Shown: positions 1 through 10,700 of the stretch, in pieces
Layout of the letters: the number at the start of each line of letters is the position of its first letter
Position numbering within the stretch: position 1 is the stretch's first letter
NCBI GenBank assembly: GCA_020284085.1
Contig: JACEVL010001004.1
Span: 1 to 64,000, forward strand
DNA from: Aporrectodea caliginosa
Lineage: Eukaryota; Annelida; Clitellata; Crassiclitellata; Lumbricidae
Length of the DNA stretch: 64,000 nt
Direction: 5' to 3'
The notes under the pieces: generated by a model
Database searches by the model: none
What the model saw: only the letters and a program-made list of their open reading frames with translations
What the model was told of the DNA's origin: nothing
Translations under genes and position numbers: made by a program

Positions 1-1030
1 AGCACAAATGGTTCTCTTTAGGCCCTATTAAGGGCTTACACATACACAAACAAAAAGTATTTCATTGAAAGGGTCAAGTAGAGTATTTCTTGCACTGCAT
101 TTCTACAGTGTATTCGGCTTGACAATAATGTTTCTGTTGAAGGGTGAGCACTTAGACAGGTGTGATTGAAAAAGATGGATGATTGTGGTTTTTGTTAGCA
201 CAGAGGTTTGCCTTCAGGCCCTAAAGAGCGCTTTCACATACCTAGACCATAAGTATTTAACTGGTATGGTTCAGTAACAGCATTATTTGCAATGGATTTC
301 TACAGTGATTTTGCCTTGACAATAATGTTTGAGTTGAAGGGTGAGCACTTAGAGAAGAGTGGTTGAATAAGGTGTGTGATTGCGGTTTTGGTTAGCATAG
401 GTGTCTCTCTTCGGGCCCTAGAGAGCGCTTTCTTATACCTAAACTATAAGTATTTAAATGGAAGGGTTCAGTAACAGCATTATTTGCAATGGATTTCTAC
501 AGTGTATCTTGCCTTGACAATAATGTTTCTGTTGAAGGGTGAGCACTTAGACAGGTGTGATTGAATAAGATGGATGATTGTGGTTTTTGTTAGCACAGAG
601 GTTTGCCTTCAGGCCCCTAAAGAGCGCTTTCACATACCTAGACCATAAGTATTTAACTGGTATGGTTCAGTAACAGCCAAGGCCGTAGCCAGGATTTTGT
701 TTCGGGGGGTGTTTACTCGTTCTTGAACAAGCCGACAAAAATTAAGCAACCAAGTCAACCGTCTATAAGGGGTTTGGAGGAGCGCTGTGAGCTCTCAAAG
801 CACTGTAGAGCTGCATCATCTAAGTTCACATGAGTGCTCTTAGTTCTTACACCGTATTTTAGTAAATGCAATATTTATATTATACATTATTTAATTTCGG
901 GGGGTGTTTAAACACCCAAAACACCCCCCTGAATACGGCCTTGGCAACAGCATTATTTGCAATGGATTTCTACAGTGTATCTTGCCTTGAAAATAATGTT
1001 TCTGTTGAAGGGTGAGCACTTAGACAGGTG
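1..1030. repeat. ~197-bp tandem satellite, about five units
   Basis: The same block recurs at about 14, 209, 407 and 604, each copy holding an 'aggccct...gagcgctttc' stretch, then a run of 'ggatttctacagtg' and 'gtgagcacttaga'. Periods are about 195-198 bp. The array is interrupted at 676-945 by a MITE and ends near 1030. No coding frame is conserved across units. Confidence 0.85.
676..945. mobile_element. 270-bp MITE with 12-bp perfect TIRs
   Basis: The ends are perfect inverted repeats, GCCAAGGCCGTA at 676-687 and its complement at 934-945. The flanks AACA (672-675 and 946-949) look like a 4-bp TSD. Removing the element restores the satellite sequence 'cagtaacagcattattt' seen intact at about 270 and 470. 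It encodes nothing, so it is non-autonomous; the superfamily is not assignable from the ends alone. Confidence 0.85.
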
Positions 1031-1350
1031 ACAAAGGCATGCACAAGAATCACAGTAGCATTATGAGAGAGGGATCGTGAGACAACTCGGAGTTGACGGC
1101 GCTGGTGGTTTAGTACAATATTTTAAGCACAATATTTTAATCCATTTCTTTCTGTTTAAAAAAATAATTATAAGTACCCTATGCTAGTACATTAATTGGA
1201 CAATAATTATTGTGCGCTATTACTCTTTCATTTGGAATTCAGAAAGATAGAACGCATAAAATAACGCGAAATCGGTAGGATAGAGTCCACAAATAATATG
1301 GCACGGTAAGAAGATAGATTACCGATTTTCATTAAAGTTTCGAATTTTTA
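1031..1350. other. Unassigned AT-rich spacer
   Basis: Between the satellite and the minisatellite. I see no convincing exon, repeat or element boundary here. Confidence 0.5.
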
Positions 1351-1514
1351 GTGAACATTTTGTCGTGAACCTATTGTCGTCAACCTTTTGTCGTGAACCT
1401 TTTGTCGTCAACCTATTGTCGTCAACCTTTTGTCGTGAACCTATTGTCGTCAACCTTTTGTCGGTGAACCATTTGTCGGTTAACCATTTGCGGTGAACCA
1501 TTTGTCGTGATCCC
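1351..1514. repeat. ~16-17-bp minisatellite resembling a transposon TIR end
   Basis: Units alternate between 'gtcgtgaacctattg', 'gtcgtcaaccttttg' and 'gtcggtgaaccatttg'. Read on the minus strand from 1514 it begins GGGATCACGACAAATGG, the same style (GG followed by a short tandem ACGACAAA-like unit) as the TIRs of elements at 2573, 9133, 41010 and 42382. It may be one terminus of such an element; no partner end was found. Confidence 0.6.
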
Positions 1515-1690
1515 AGGCTAAATAATTGGAGACTTCAGTTGTATAATTGGACAAAATCGAAATAAAACACTGTAGGAAAAGATTCAGATATCTAACTGAT
1601 AATGGGCTTAGGAACTTCTGGACAGATCTGATGCGCTCAATAAACACATTTGCAAATGAAATCAACTTGACTTGTAACCCGATTGAAGTC

Positions 1691-1748
1691 ATGTCTCGTT
1701 CAAACGGAATCAGAATAATTGCATGGATTCTTATGGTGTTTACAAAAG
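1691..1748 (+). CDS. Receptor exon 1: start codon and signal peptide
   Basis: ATG at 1691 opens 19 codons ([19 protein letters not shown]) with a short basic N-terminus and a hydrophobic core, as in a signal peptide. It ends AAAG before a GTCAGT donor at 1749, leaving one base (phase 1), which fits the two leading bases of exon 2. The frame is also open upstream of the ATG; this Met was chosen because it begins the hydrophobic segment directly. Confidence 0.55.
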
Positions 1749-4700
1749 GTCAGTAATTTACTTAATTATTCGATAAAAGGGTGAAACTCTAGTTTACGTT
1801 GCTAAATTGTTTTACATTGTCAGTTTCAAGTGGAAGCTGGAATGATGAAAATAATTGTTTGTCCAAATGGAAGCTGGACTGGTGAAACTGATTCTTGCTT
1901 AGGTTAAACCGAATTTTACGTTGGGTTATCCCGTAGTAAAAGCATGCTTTCTTTTTGTTTATTGACTGCAAGAATTTATATAGCGCAGATTCAACGTAAC
2001 AATTCAGAGTCGGTAGGGTAGTTATCTATTGTGACGTGCGATTAAAAATTAATCGCGTCATAATAAAAATTTTAATCGTGCGATTAATTTCGATTAAATT
2101 TTTAATCATTATGCCCACCTGATAGTCAAGATTGTGATCCTCGAAATTTGTGATCTCTACGGACGGTTATTTCTATAAAATTGTTTCCTTTACAGAGTTA
2201 GAATACACCGTGCTTGTCTCTTGTGAATTATAGAGGTGGAAGGAGCGGTAAGCTCTCCGCCAACGAACACATTGGCAGAAGTAAATGGCAAGGCAATATA
2301 TTATTGCTCAGCTACCGGTACATCATTACCCTCATTAGCTTGGATTCTGACAAGAGACAGGATATCAAGTGTTGGTGAAATAAGAATCGCTACTGGCTGC
2401 ATCGTTAGCCCTGGCTTTCAAAATCACTACAGAACTGAACAGCCCGGTGGACCAACAACATTCAAATCTCATTGATTTCAATATAACAATGGAAGAAGCA
2501 GGAGTCTATCAGTGCACGGATACTGATGTACTTATATCGTGCCCTGCTTACTGTAATAGGTATGATTTTTAGGGTTCCACGACAACTCGTCGAACGACAT
2601 TTAGTCTACTACACTTCGTCTACAAACATTTCGTCGAACGACATTCCCAGCCAACACACCCTCACGGGAACCATACGGGACCCGTACGGGTGGTTATACG
2701 GGACCCGTACGGGATACCCGGCGGGATCCCGCCGGTTTTTGTCCGCGGTTTCCGTACGGGACCCATACGGGATAGCCCGCCGGGCATCCCGTACGGGTCC
2801 CGTATGGTTTTTGTTCGCGGTTTCCGTACGGGACCCATACGGGATAGCCCGCCGGGTATCCCAGTTCATTCCCAGATGACTTAAAAGTGATTCCAGTATG
2901 CAATTTACACTTCATTACACTTCAAATTACATTAAATATTGTAATTGAATTACAATTACTGGACTTAAAAAGTAATTCAATTACAATTACAGAAATTGTA
3001 ATTCAATTACATGTATTTCAATTACTGAACAAGTTACAACACTGATTGCTTTAGCTATATAGCACAGCTTACTGTGCTATATAGCTAAAGCAATCAGTGT
3101 TGTTCAGTAATTGAAATACATGTAACTGAATTACAATTTCTGTAATTGTAATTGAATTACTTTTTAAGTTCAGTAATTGTAATTCAATTACAATATTTAT
3201 GTAATTGAAGTGTAAATTACGATTTTAATTGAATAAACTGCTCTGCATCATGACTACATAATTGTCAACATTATTCTATCCTTACACCCCTCTTACCACC
3301 TTACAGCACACTTTGATAAACCCAAAGTGCAAGGGTTTACTAACAACAGTTACTATCAGACTATCCATGCACTCATTATTAGCTAGCCTACTGCGGCTGC
3401 CTACAGATAAGAACTTCCATCTTGAGCATCTCTTTAGCACTGCTGGACAAATTGACTCGCCCAGGCGCAATCAACTAACAGACTATCATTTTGAAACACT
3501 TATACTCTATGAATCAAATAAACTCTATTGTTAACTTGTTTTAATGGATCACAATTATAAGCCTTATTTCAGACACTTGATAAACTTACAAAACAATTGA
3601 AGGTAGATTATAATTTACAGGTCATTGGCCCACTGGATGTTTTAGTTTTAAAAATAGAGTAAATTAAAAATTATAGAAAAATTCTAAATCATTTGCAAAT
3701 TTTAAAGAAATAAATGAAAATTAATTGGTACTTGAATTACAATTAAAATATAATTGTAATTTAATTCCTACTCAATCAAGTAATTGTAATACAAATACAT
3801 TTACAAGCATGCAATTGCAATTATGATTGAATTACATGCAATGTAATTGATACAACACTGAAAACAATAATCAACAATAGCGTTAAATGACACATCAAAT
3901 TAATAAAGTAAAAATAATCAGTCTGCTCTGCAATATCATTAAATTTTTTGTCAACAATGTCATCAGCAGTATTGGTCAACTTCTGATCGGTGGTGATCGA
4001 CTCCGACTTGGTCTCTTTGAATTGTGCCGATTTCAACAGCCGGTGACCTCCAGTGCTACGATCCATAGCGTTACCAAACCACACAGCCAACTCGTACACA
4101 ACCAGTTTCTTCGTTCTGTCCTTCGTAGCAATATTTTGCCTTACAGCACCTGAATTTTCACACATGAAACATTTAGATTAAAAATAACAAGTTACAAAGA
4201 ACAATAATTTGACGTGCTCTGATTTGTATTGTAAAATGATATTATTCCAACAATTCTGTCTAATATTAAATGGCAATATTTACAGATACTGCCTGGATTG
4301 TCTAATTTACAATGTTCGAGTTTAGAAAAGTCAATACAATCTCGACTTTGTCTCAGCCTCAAAAATGCAATATGGTTTTAAAGGTTAAGCACTTGATAAA
4401 GCATGGTTGGCAGACTATTGATTTTTTTATTGAGACAAGCATAAATAGTCCCCATCGTTATTCACGAGTACTTGTATCTAAACAATTAAAACGAAGAAGC
4501 AAATCAAAGCAGTTCTATCTTAACAAGAGACATTGAAAAATCACCAGATGTTGTAATTTGACAAAAAAATTATAAACATGCTGGCCTTTAAGTTAAATGT
4601 CGACATTTGTTTATAAATATTTGCCATCAACACAAATAACTTATGTACACATCATCTAACTTTATGGACACAAATAAATAGAATTTAATACAACCTATAA

Positions 4701-7700
4701 ACAGGAAGATAAAAACTGCATACCCAGAAATTAAGAGTGAATCATACATGAGGCTTTAAAAACCATTTAAACAGTAAAATGACTCACCAATGCTTTTATC
4801 GTTGAAGTGTCAAGCACCTTGTCCTCCATGCTCATCAGATCATACCCAGTTTCGATGGGAAATTGCATGCCCTCAGGCAGCTCCGTTGCCACAAATCTGC
4901 TTGCAGCATTCAGTTGCCTCGAAATCGATTGCAGCAGAGATGAATGTAGTTTCTTGTTTGTTGCAGGTCCTCCAGACTGGCCAATAGCTTTATCAACAGT
5001 CTGCTATTAAGATCGCCACCTACAAAATCAAGTCTACACAGTAACCATCATACTTTATTTATGAACAATACGGTGACCAAACAAATCTTCAAAACACATT
5101 GTAATATGCATATTAAGCGGCACTGTGCTAGATCTAAGTAAGTAAGACCCACATGAGAAATCTCCAATAACAAATGAGTAAATTTTGTTGACAAGCAAAT
5201 CACCTCCGATTCACTTGTGACGTTGGTGATATACAAATTTCACAGTAACGTGCGTATTATAAGTAAGTAAGGGCAGTAAGTCATTAGTTGTAACACAAAA
5301 TTGTGTTGACACTTTTGATCACAATGCAACACCTTTGACATTCCTCAATGTTAGGACACTAAATTGATATTTATCATTTATGAATTAATAGGCTAATTCA
5401 CTGATTATTGGTACTATGTGTCAAAACACTTGACAGGCTCAAAGGATAAATATATTCAACAGCTTATTATCAATGCCAAACAGCAGTAACAACAATTTGA
5501 TAATTTACAGACACATTCACAATGATCACACAACTACTGAATCATTAAAAACTTATAGAAATTAATAATAATAATAATAATAATATCTTTTCTTTAATAA
5601 GCGCCTGACAAACGCACTGCGCTGTACATTTACATGTTATGCAATTTAAATCTTAACTACTAACAGAACAGACAGCCTGCAATACACGGCGCTAATAGCA
5701 GCCTACACAGAATATCCGCCCAACGCAACACAATTATTCTCTATAACAAATCAAATGTGTTGCCATTAATGATAGCTAGTTTTTAATAATCAATGTAATA
5801 GAACAAGAAATATATGTTGACTGATATCAAATAAAATTCGATGATACAAGGGAAATATTGATAATATCCCAATACCGCTGTAAAGATTACCTGTCAAAGA
5901 GCTGATAAGGATCAAATTGGTACCATTGCTGGATTCAATATTCAACACGTACCAGTTGTTTGAGTGACTAGCGTCTTTGAAGCGGCAGGAGGCATTGAAG
6001 ATTGTCGTGTCGCATCCTGGCAAACTTCACCAGACGGTGTTCCAAATTGCCTGGATGCCTGGATGACTGTCCGGACGACTCAGCAACTGGTGGAGCCTGC
6101 TGCACAGCGTTGGCTAATGTAACATAATAAAACAAAACTTACTTAATCATTACATCTGTCAAAGCCAACAGCAGTCGAGCCAAAAATTTACTTTTTACCA
6201 GTAAATAAATATTTTTACATACAACTGGCCAGAAATAGGCCTAATCTCGTCACCTGCAAATACAACAAAGCACACACAAAACTTAAATGATTGTAGTCAA
6301 TATACAAACCATAGTTCACCTTGCCAAATTATTTTAATGTCATCAATGCCGTACTTGACGTTGGTAAATAAGCAGCTTACCTATGTCCATGATAACTGTC
6401 ATCAATACAGCTTCGATTTAAGATTTAACAATTACGGAAATTATTATTTCCATCAATTCAGCATTTATTTAAGCAAAGAATTAGTGTCATCAATACAACT
6501 ACCATTTAGACAAACAATTATTTTCACCAATCCAGCTTTTATTTTAAATTGGCCATGTAAAATAATTTGGCAACGTAAACTACGGTTTAAACCAAGGCAA
6601 ATAAAGACAAATGATGCATGACAAATAAGGGGTTTAAAAAGAATTTGATAAGGACTGGCATGGTAGATGGCAAAAAGCATTCATTGTACACGGGGCTTAA
6701 GTTGTTAGGGCCGATATCATCAACAAACATAACAATTTCATATCAAGGGTCACCCTAAATACTGACTGAACCACAGCCAATGCCGGAACCAATCGGAAGC
6801 ACGTACATACGAGCGCCTCTGAGTAGGCTTCTTGAAGGGGCGCTATATAAATTCCTGAAATGAATGAATGTTACACGCTAACCCTAACCCTAACACATGC
6901 AGTCCATAACCTTAACTGTATCTCCGTGGCGACTATCGATATCCCGACCACAATTAGATACAACATTTATAAAATGTTGATATATATACAAATAAGTTCA
7001 TTAGTATGATAAATATAACGCAATCTTACTTTTCACACAAACAAATCGCGATCTCTGAAATACTTGTACATTCGAATTGGCGCACAAAATGGCGGTATGA
7101 ATAGGGCCTACGAATGCCGCTAGAAGGCTCCACTGATGCGGTGTGCCCCAGACGGTTCCCGTACGCAACCCGTTGACAAAAACCGTCAGAAAACCGTACC
7201 GGATAACCCGATCAACCCCGTACGGGTCCCGTGCGGTCGTGTTTGCTGGGTTTCGTCTACAAAGTTATTTGATATTGTCACTTTAAAATGGTAGCTGGAT
7301 TGATGAAAAAAACTGTTTCCCTAAATGGAAGTGAGATTGATGAAAACATTCCTGTGTTGAAATAGAAGCTGGGATTGATCGAAATAATTTTTACCGTAAA
7401 TAGAAGCTGGATACCAAGCTGGATGCATGGATGAAACTAAGTTTCCGTTCAATAGAAGCTGGATTGATGAAAATAATCTTTTCAGTAATTAGAAGCTGGA
7501 TTCCTGAGAATATAGCACGCACGTTTTAGCGAAACTATATGAGGGCGGCCTCTGTCGTGTATCCATAACGGCCTCTGCCGTTATGGATACAGAAACACTT
7601 GTAGACGAAATGTCGTTCGACGAAATGTCCGTAGACGAAGTGTCGTAGACGAAATGTCGTTCGACGAATAGTCGTGACACCGATTTTTAGTAGATCTACT

Positions 7701-10700
7701 ATGTTTGCAATGTAGCAAGATACAATAATATTATTGTCTCTTATTCGCCTATTTGTTTAACATTGCAACCAATAGAGTTTACTATAAGCGACTGGGAAAC
7801 AAATGCAGCTCCTCGTTAAAGCTTAAGAGCTCAGGAATTGGTGAGTAAATCTTCTGCTAGGTCTTTATTCGGTCCCTTTAATAATCATCTAGTTTAGGTA
7901 GGTAAATTACTTAAGCGAAGTTTAGGTTGCTAAATTGTCTTAATATCTGGAACACGTAGTTGGTCATTTGAAAAGGTAGTTAGATTGACCAAAATATTTG
8001 TTTTGCTTAAAGTTGGATTGATGCAAATATAGTTTGGTACATTAATTATAGGCCTACCATCTTTTCAATGCTATACTATACGTTGATAAAAAGGCAGTCT
8101 ACTAATGCCTATGATAACTGTCATCAATCCAGCTTTCATTTAGGTAAAAACAATTATTTTCATCAATAAAATATTTATTTAAGAAACGAATTCTTGGTAA
8201 TCTATCGTTTTAGCGGGTTTAATTATTGGTAAATATTTGGTATTTGTAGCATTATTATTTTCCATCAATCCAGCTTCTACCTTGGCGAGAATCCTTTTCA
8301 TCGATCCAGCTTCCATTAGGCGAAAATTCGTTTGATCAGTCCAGCTTCTATTTAAGCAGGAATTATTTTTCATCAATACAACTTCTATTTAATTAAAAAT
8401 TAGTTTCGTCAATCTGACTTCTATTTAGCGAGAATTCGTTTCGTCAATCCAACCTGTTTACGACCAACGCTGAAACCCATGCAATGGCGGATAATTAAAC
8501 CCCTTAATACCACCAATCCAGCTCCCATTTCAACAATTATTTTCATAAATCCGGCTTACATTTAGGTAAGCAATGAATTTTTCTCATCAATCCAACTTCA
8601 ATTTAAAATTGACAGCGCGCGAAACGTTTTCCCGAAATTAAGATAATTTAGAGACCTAAAGTAGGTTACGGGGTTGAAAGCATGGTCTTAATTTATCCAA
8701 TCTAAAGTAAGTAGACCTAAGTTAAGTAGGGCCTATATTCTTTATTTAAACTACGGTTTTTCCCTTTTAGCCTTCAACTGTTTAATTAATGTTTACTCTT
8801 TAGAGGAGTTGTTTGCTTCCAGATTTACTGTGCTTTGTTCCCGGTGAAAACAGCAACGCGTGAAACAAAGCCTCTTTAGCGGAAAGATGGTAGCCTATAT
8901 TGAAGCATCAATATAGGAACATTCTGGAAACGTATTTAGGCAAAAGGTTAGGCTAAGAGCAATTCCGTAATATTCTTAAAACTTTGTAAAAAAATTACCT
9001 TTGATGCGTTCATAATTGAACAAGCAAGTTGCGAAATCGTTAAGTTCATATTCATATAATGATATAAGAATAGCAGTAAGTAGTATTACAAGTGTGGAGG
9101 AAAGAGACAGCATAGGTCTAATACTTTCAAACGGTTCCGCGACAACTCGTCTACAGACTTTGTCTACGACACTAAGTCTTCGTCTATAGACATTCGCCTA
9201 CAAGCGTACGGTAACTGCATTCATTAGGGCTAATCAACAGAGGCCGTTTTTTATAGTTTCGCTAAGACGTGTAAAATATTATCAGGAATCCGGCTTCTAA
9301 TTACTGAACGATTATTTTCATCAATCCAACTTCTATTGAATGGAAACTTAGTTTCATCCATCAATCCAGCTTGGTATTTAGCTTCTATATACGGAAAAAA
9401 GTATTTTGATCAATCCAGCTTCTATTTCAACAAAGGAATGCGTTCATCAATCCCACTTCCGTTTAGGGAAACAGTTTGTTTCATCAATCCAGCTTCAATT
9501 TTAAAGTGACAATGTCAAATAACTTCTTAGACGAAATATCTGTCGGCGAAATGTCTGTAGACGAAGTGTCGTAGTCGAAAAGTCTGTTGTCGCGGAGCCT
9601 TAATTGCCTATTGTTATCATGCGGTGCAAAGAAATATTAAAGGTCTGTCGTCATTGTTTTAGAAAAGTCTCAACTACAACATACAACAAAACAGAAAATG
9701 TGGTAGAGGAAAACGAGAATGTCATCATCACATGTTCGTTAAACCATAACGGATCTGTGGCGCCGACTTCTACACTTCGACCGTACTTCTACTGGACGGA
9801 TTTTAGTGGACAAAATGTTTCCAGTTCCTACAATTCAACGACACAGAATTCGGCTGTTTCTCAGATAACAGTCACAGCTGGTCGAGAAAATACTGCATCA
9901 CATACAGTACATGTTTTGTCTATTTACAACTGACTCCATCGACCAATCCAGGTTACGCTAATAACACTCCTACCATCAACAAGAGTGTTAATTCTCTGAC
10001 TATTGAAGTTCTTTGTAAGTAACAAGGTTTGTATTATGTTAAATAATGTACCCGCTGTTTTAAGAAAAATTCCCGTTTAGGATCCTTTTCCTTTCATATT
10101 CTTTATGCTTATTTACTGTATTGTAATGACGCCCTCTCAACTTGTAAGCCAGTGCTGCTATGAATAATGAAAGACTCGTTAGGCCTAAAACTGCCACAGT
10201 TTATATACATGAGCATCTAGAAAGACCACCGATGGATTGATGGATGGATGGATGGATGGATGGATGGATGGATGGATGGATGGATGGATGGATGGATGGA
10301 TGGATGGATGGATGTATGGATGGATGGATGGATGGATGGATGACGTAATTATTCAAGAATATATAAAAAAAACTTTCAATATTATGTGTCCTTTGTGAAT
10401 GTTATAGAGTCCTGTATTTGTTGCAAACATCATTCAAATTATTTTGTTTCGTGTGTGCCGGTTTTTGCTGAAGCCTAAACGATTTGTCAACTCCGTAACG
10501 GTCAACTCCGTGACGCGCCCAAGTCACGCAGTTGACAGATTGTCACGGAATCCAAATATAACAAGTAGGCCTGAGGCTAAACTGATTAATGGTGGCCAAT
10601 GTGAAGTCAGTTTCTTGTCGTATAACTCTTGGGAGAATGCTCTACCAAAGTACAAGTAGTTTAATACGAAACAGAACCTTCATGGTATCATAAAATGAAA

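Larger units (their letters stand above)
2647..7252. mobile_element. 4.6-kb TIR element with CCCAGC ends and CCCGTACGGG subterminal repeats
   Basis: The left end starts CCCAGCCAACACA and the right end is the complement of CCCAGCAAACACG; both run into CCCGTACGGG palindromes (left array to about 2865, right from about 7145). The insertion point inside the type-A element is consistent with a 2-bp TT duplication. Inside are a hAT element (3095-3860), a foldback, a core-family remnant (6306-6593) and candidate minus-strand exons (3824-6113). I cannot name the superfamily. It could be an autonomous element carrying an unrecognised spliced gene, or a composite. Confidence 0.6.
2573..7681. mobile_element. 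Type-A core element (about 502 bp) split by a 4.6-kb insertion
   Basis: The left end begins GGTTCCACGACAACTCGTC at 2573; the right end closes at 7681 with the complement of GGTGTCACGAC. Both are flanked by the same 9 bp, GATTTTTAG (2564-2572 and 7682-7690). The element proper is 2573-2646 plus 7253-7681; its core is the array of ~40-bp 'ggaagctggattgatgaaa' units (7285-7500). The middle (2647-7252) is a separate, later insertion. Confidence 0.8.

Noticed and set aside
2609..2915. Arg/Pro/Tyr/Gly-rich open frames on both strands
   Set aside because: They translate the CCCGTACGGG palindromes, which are open in several frames.
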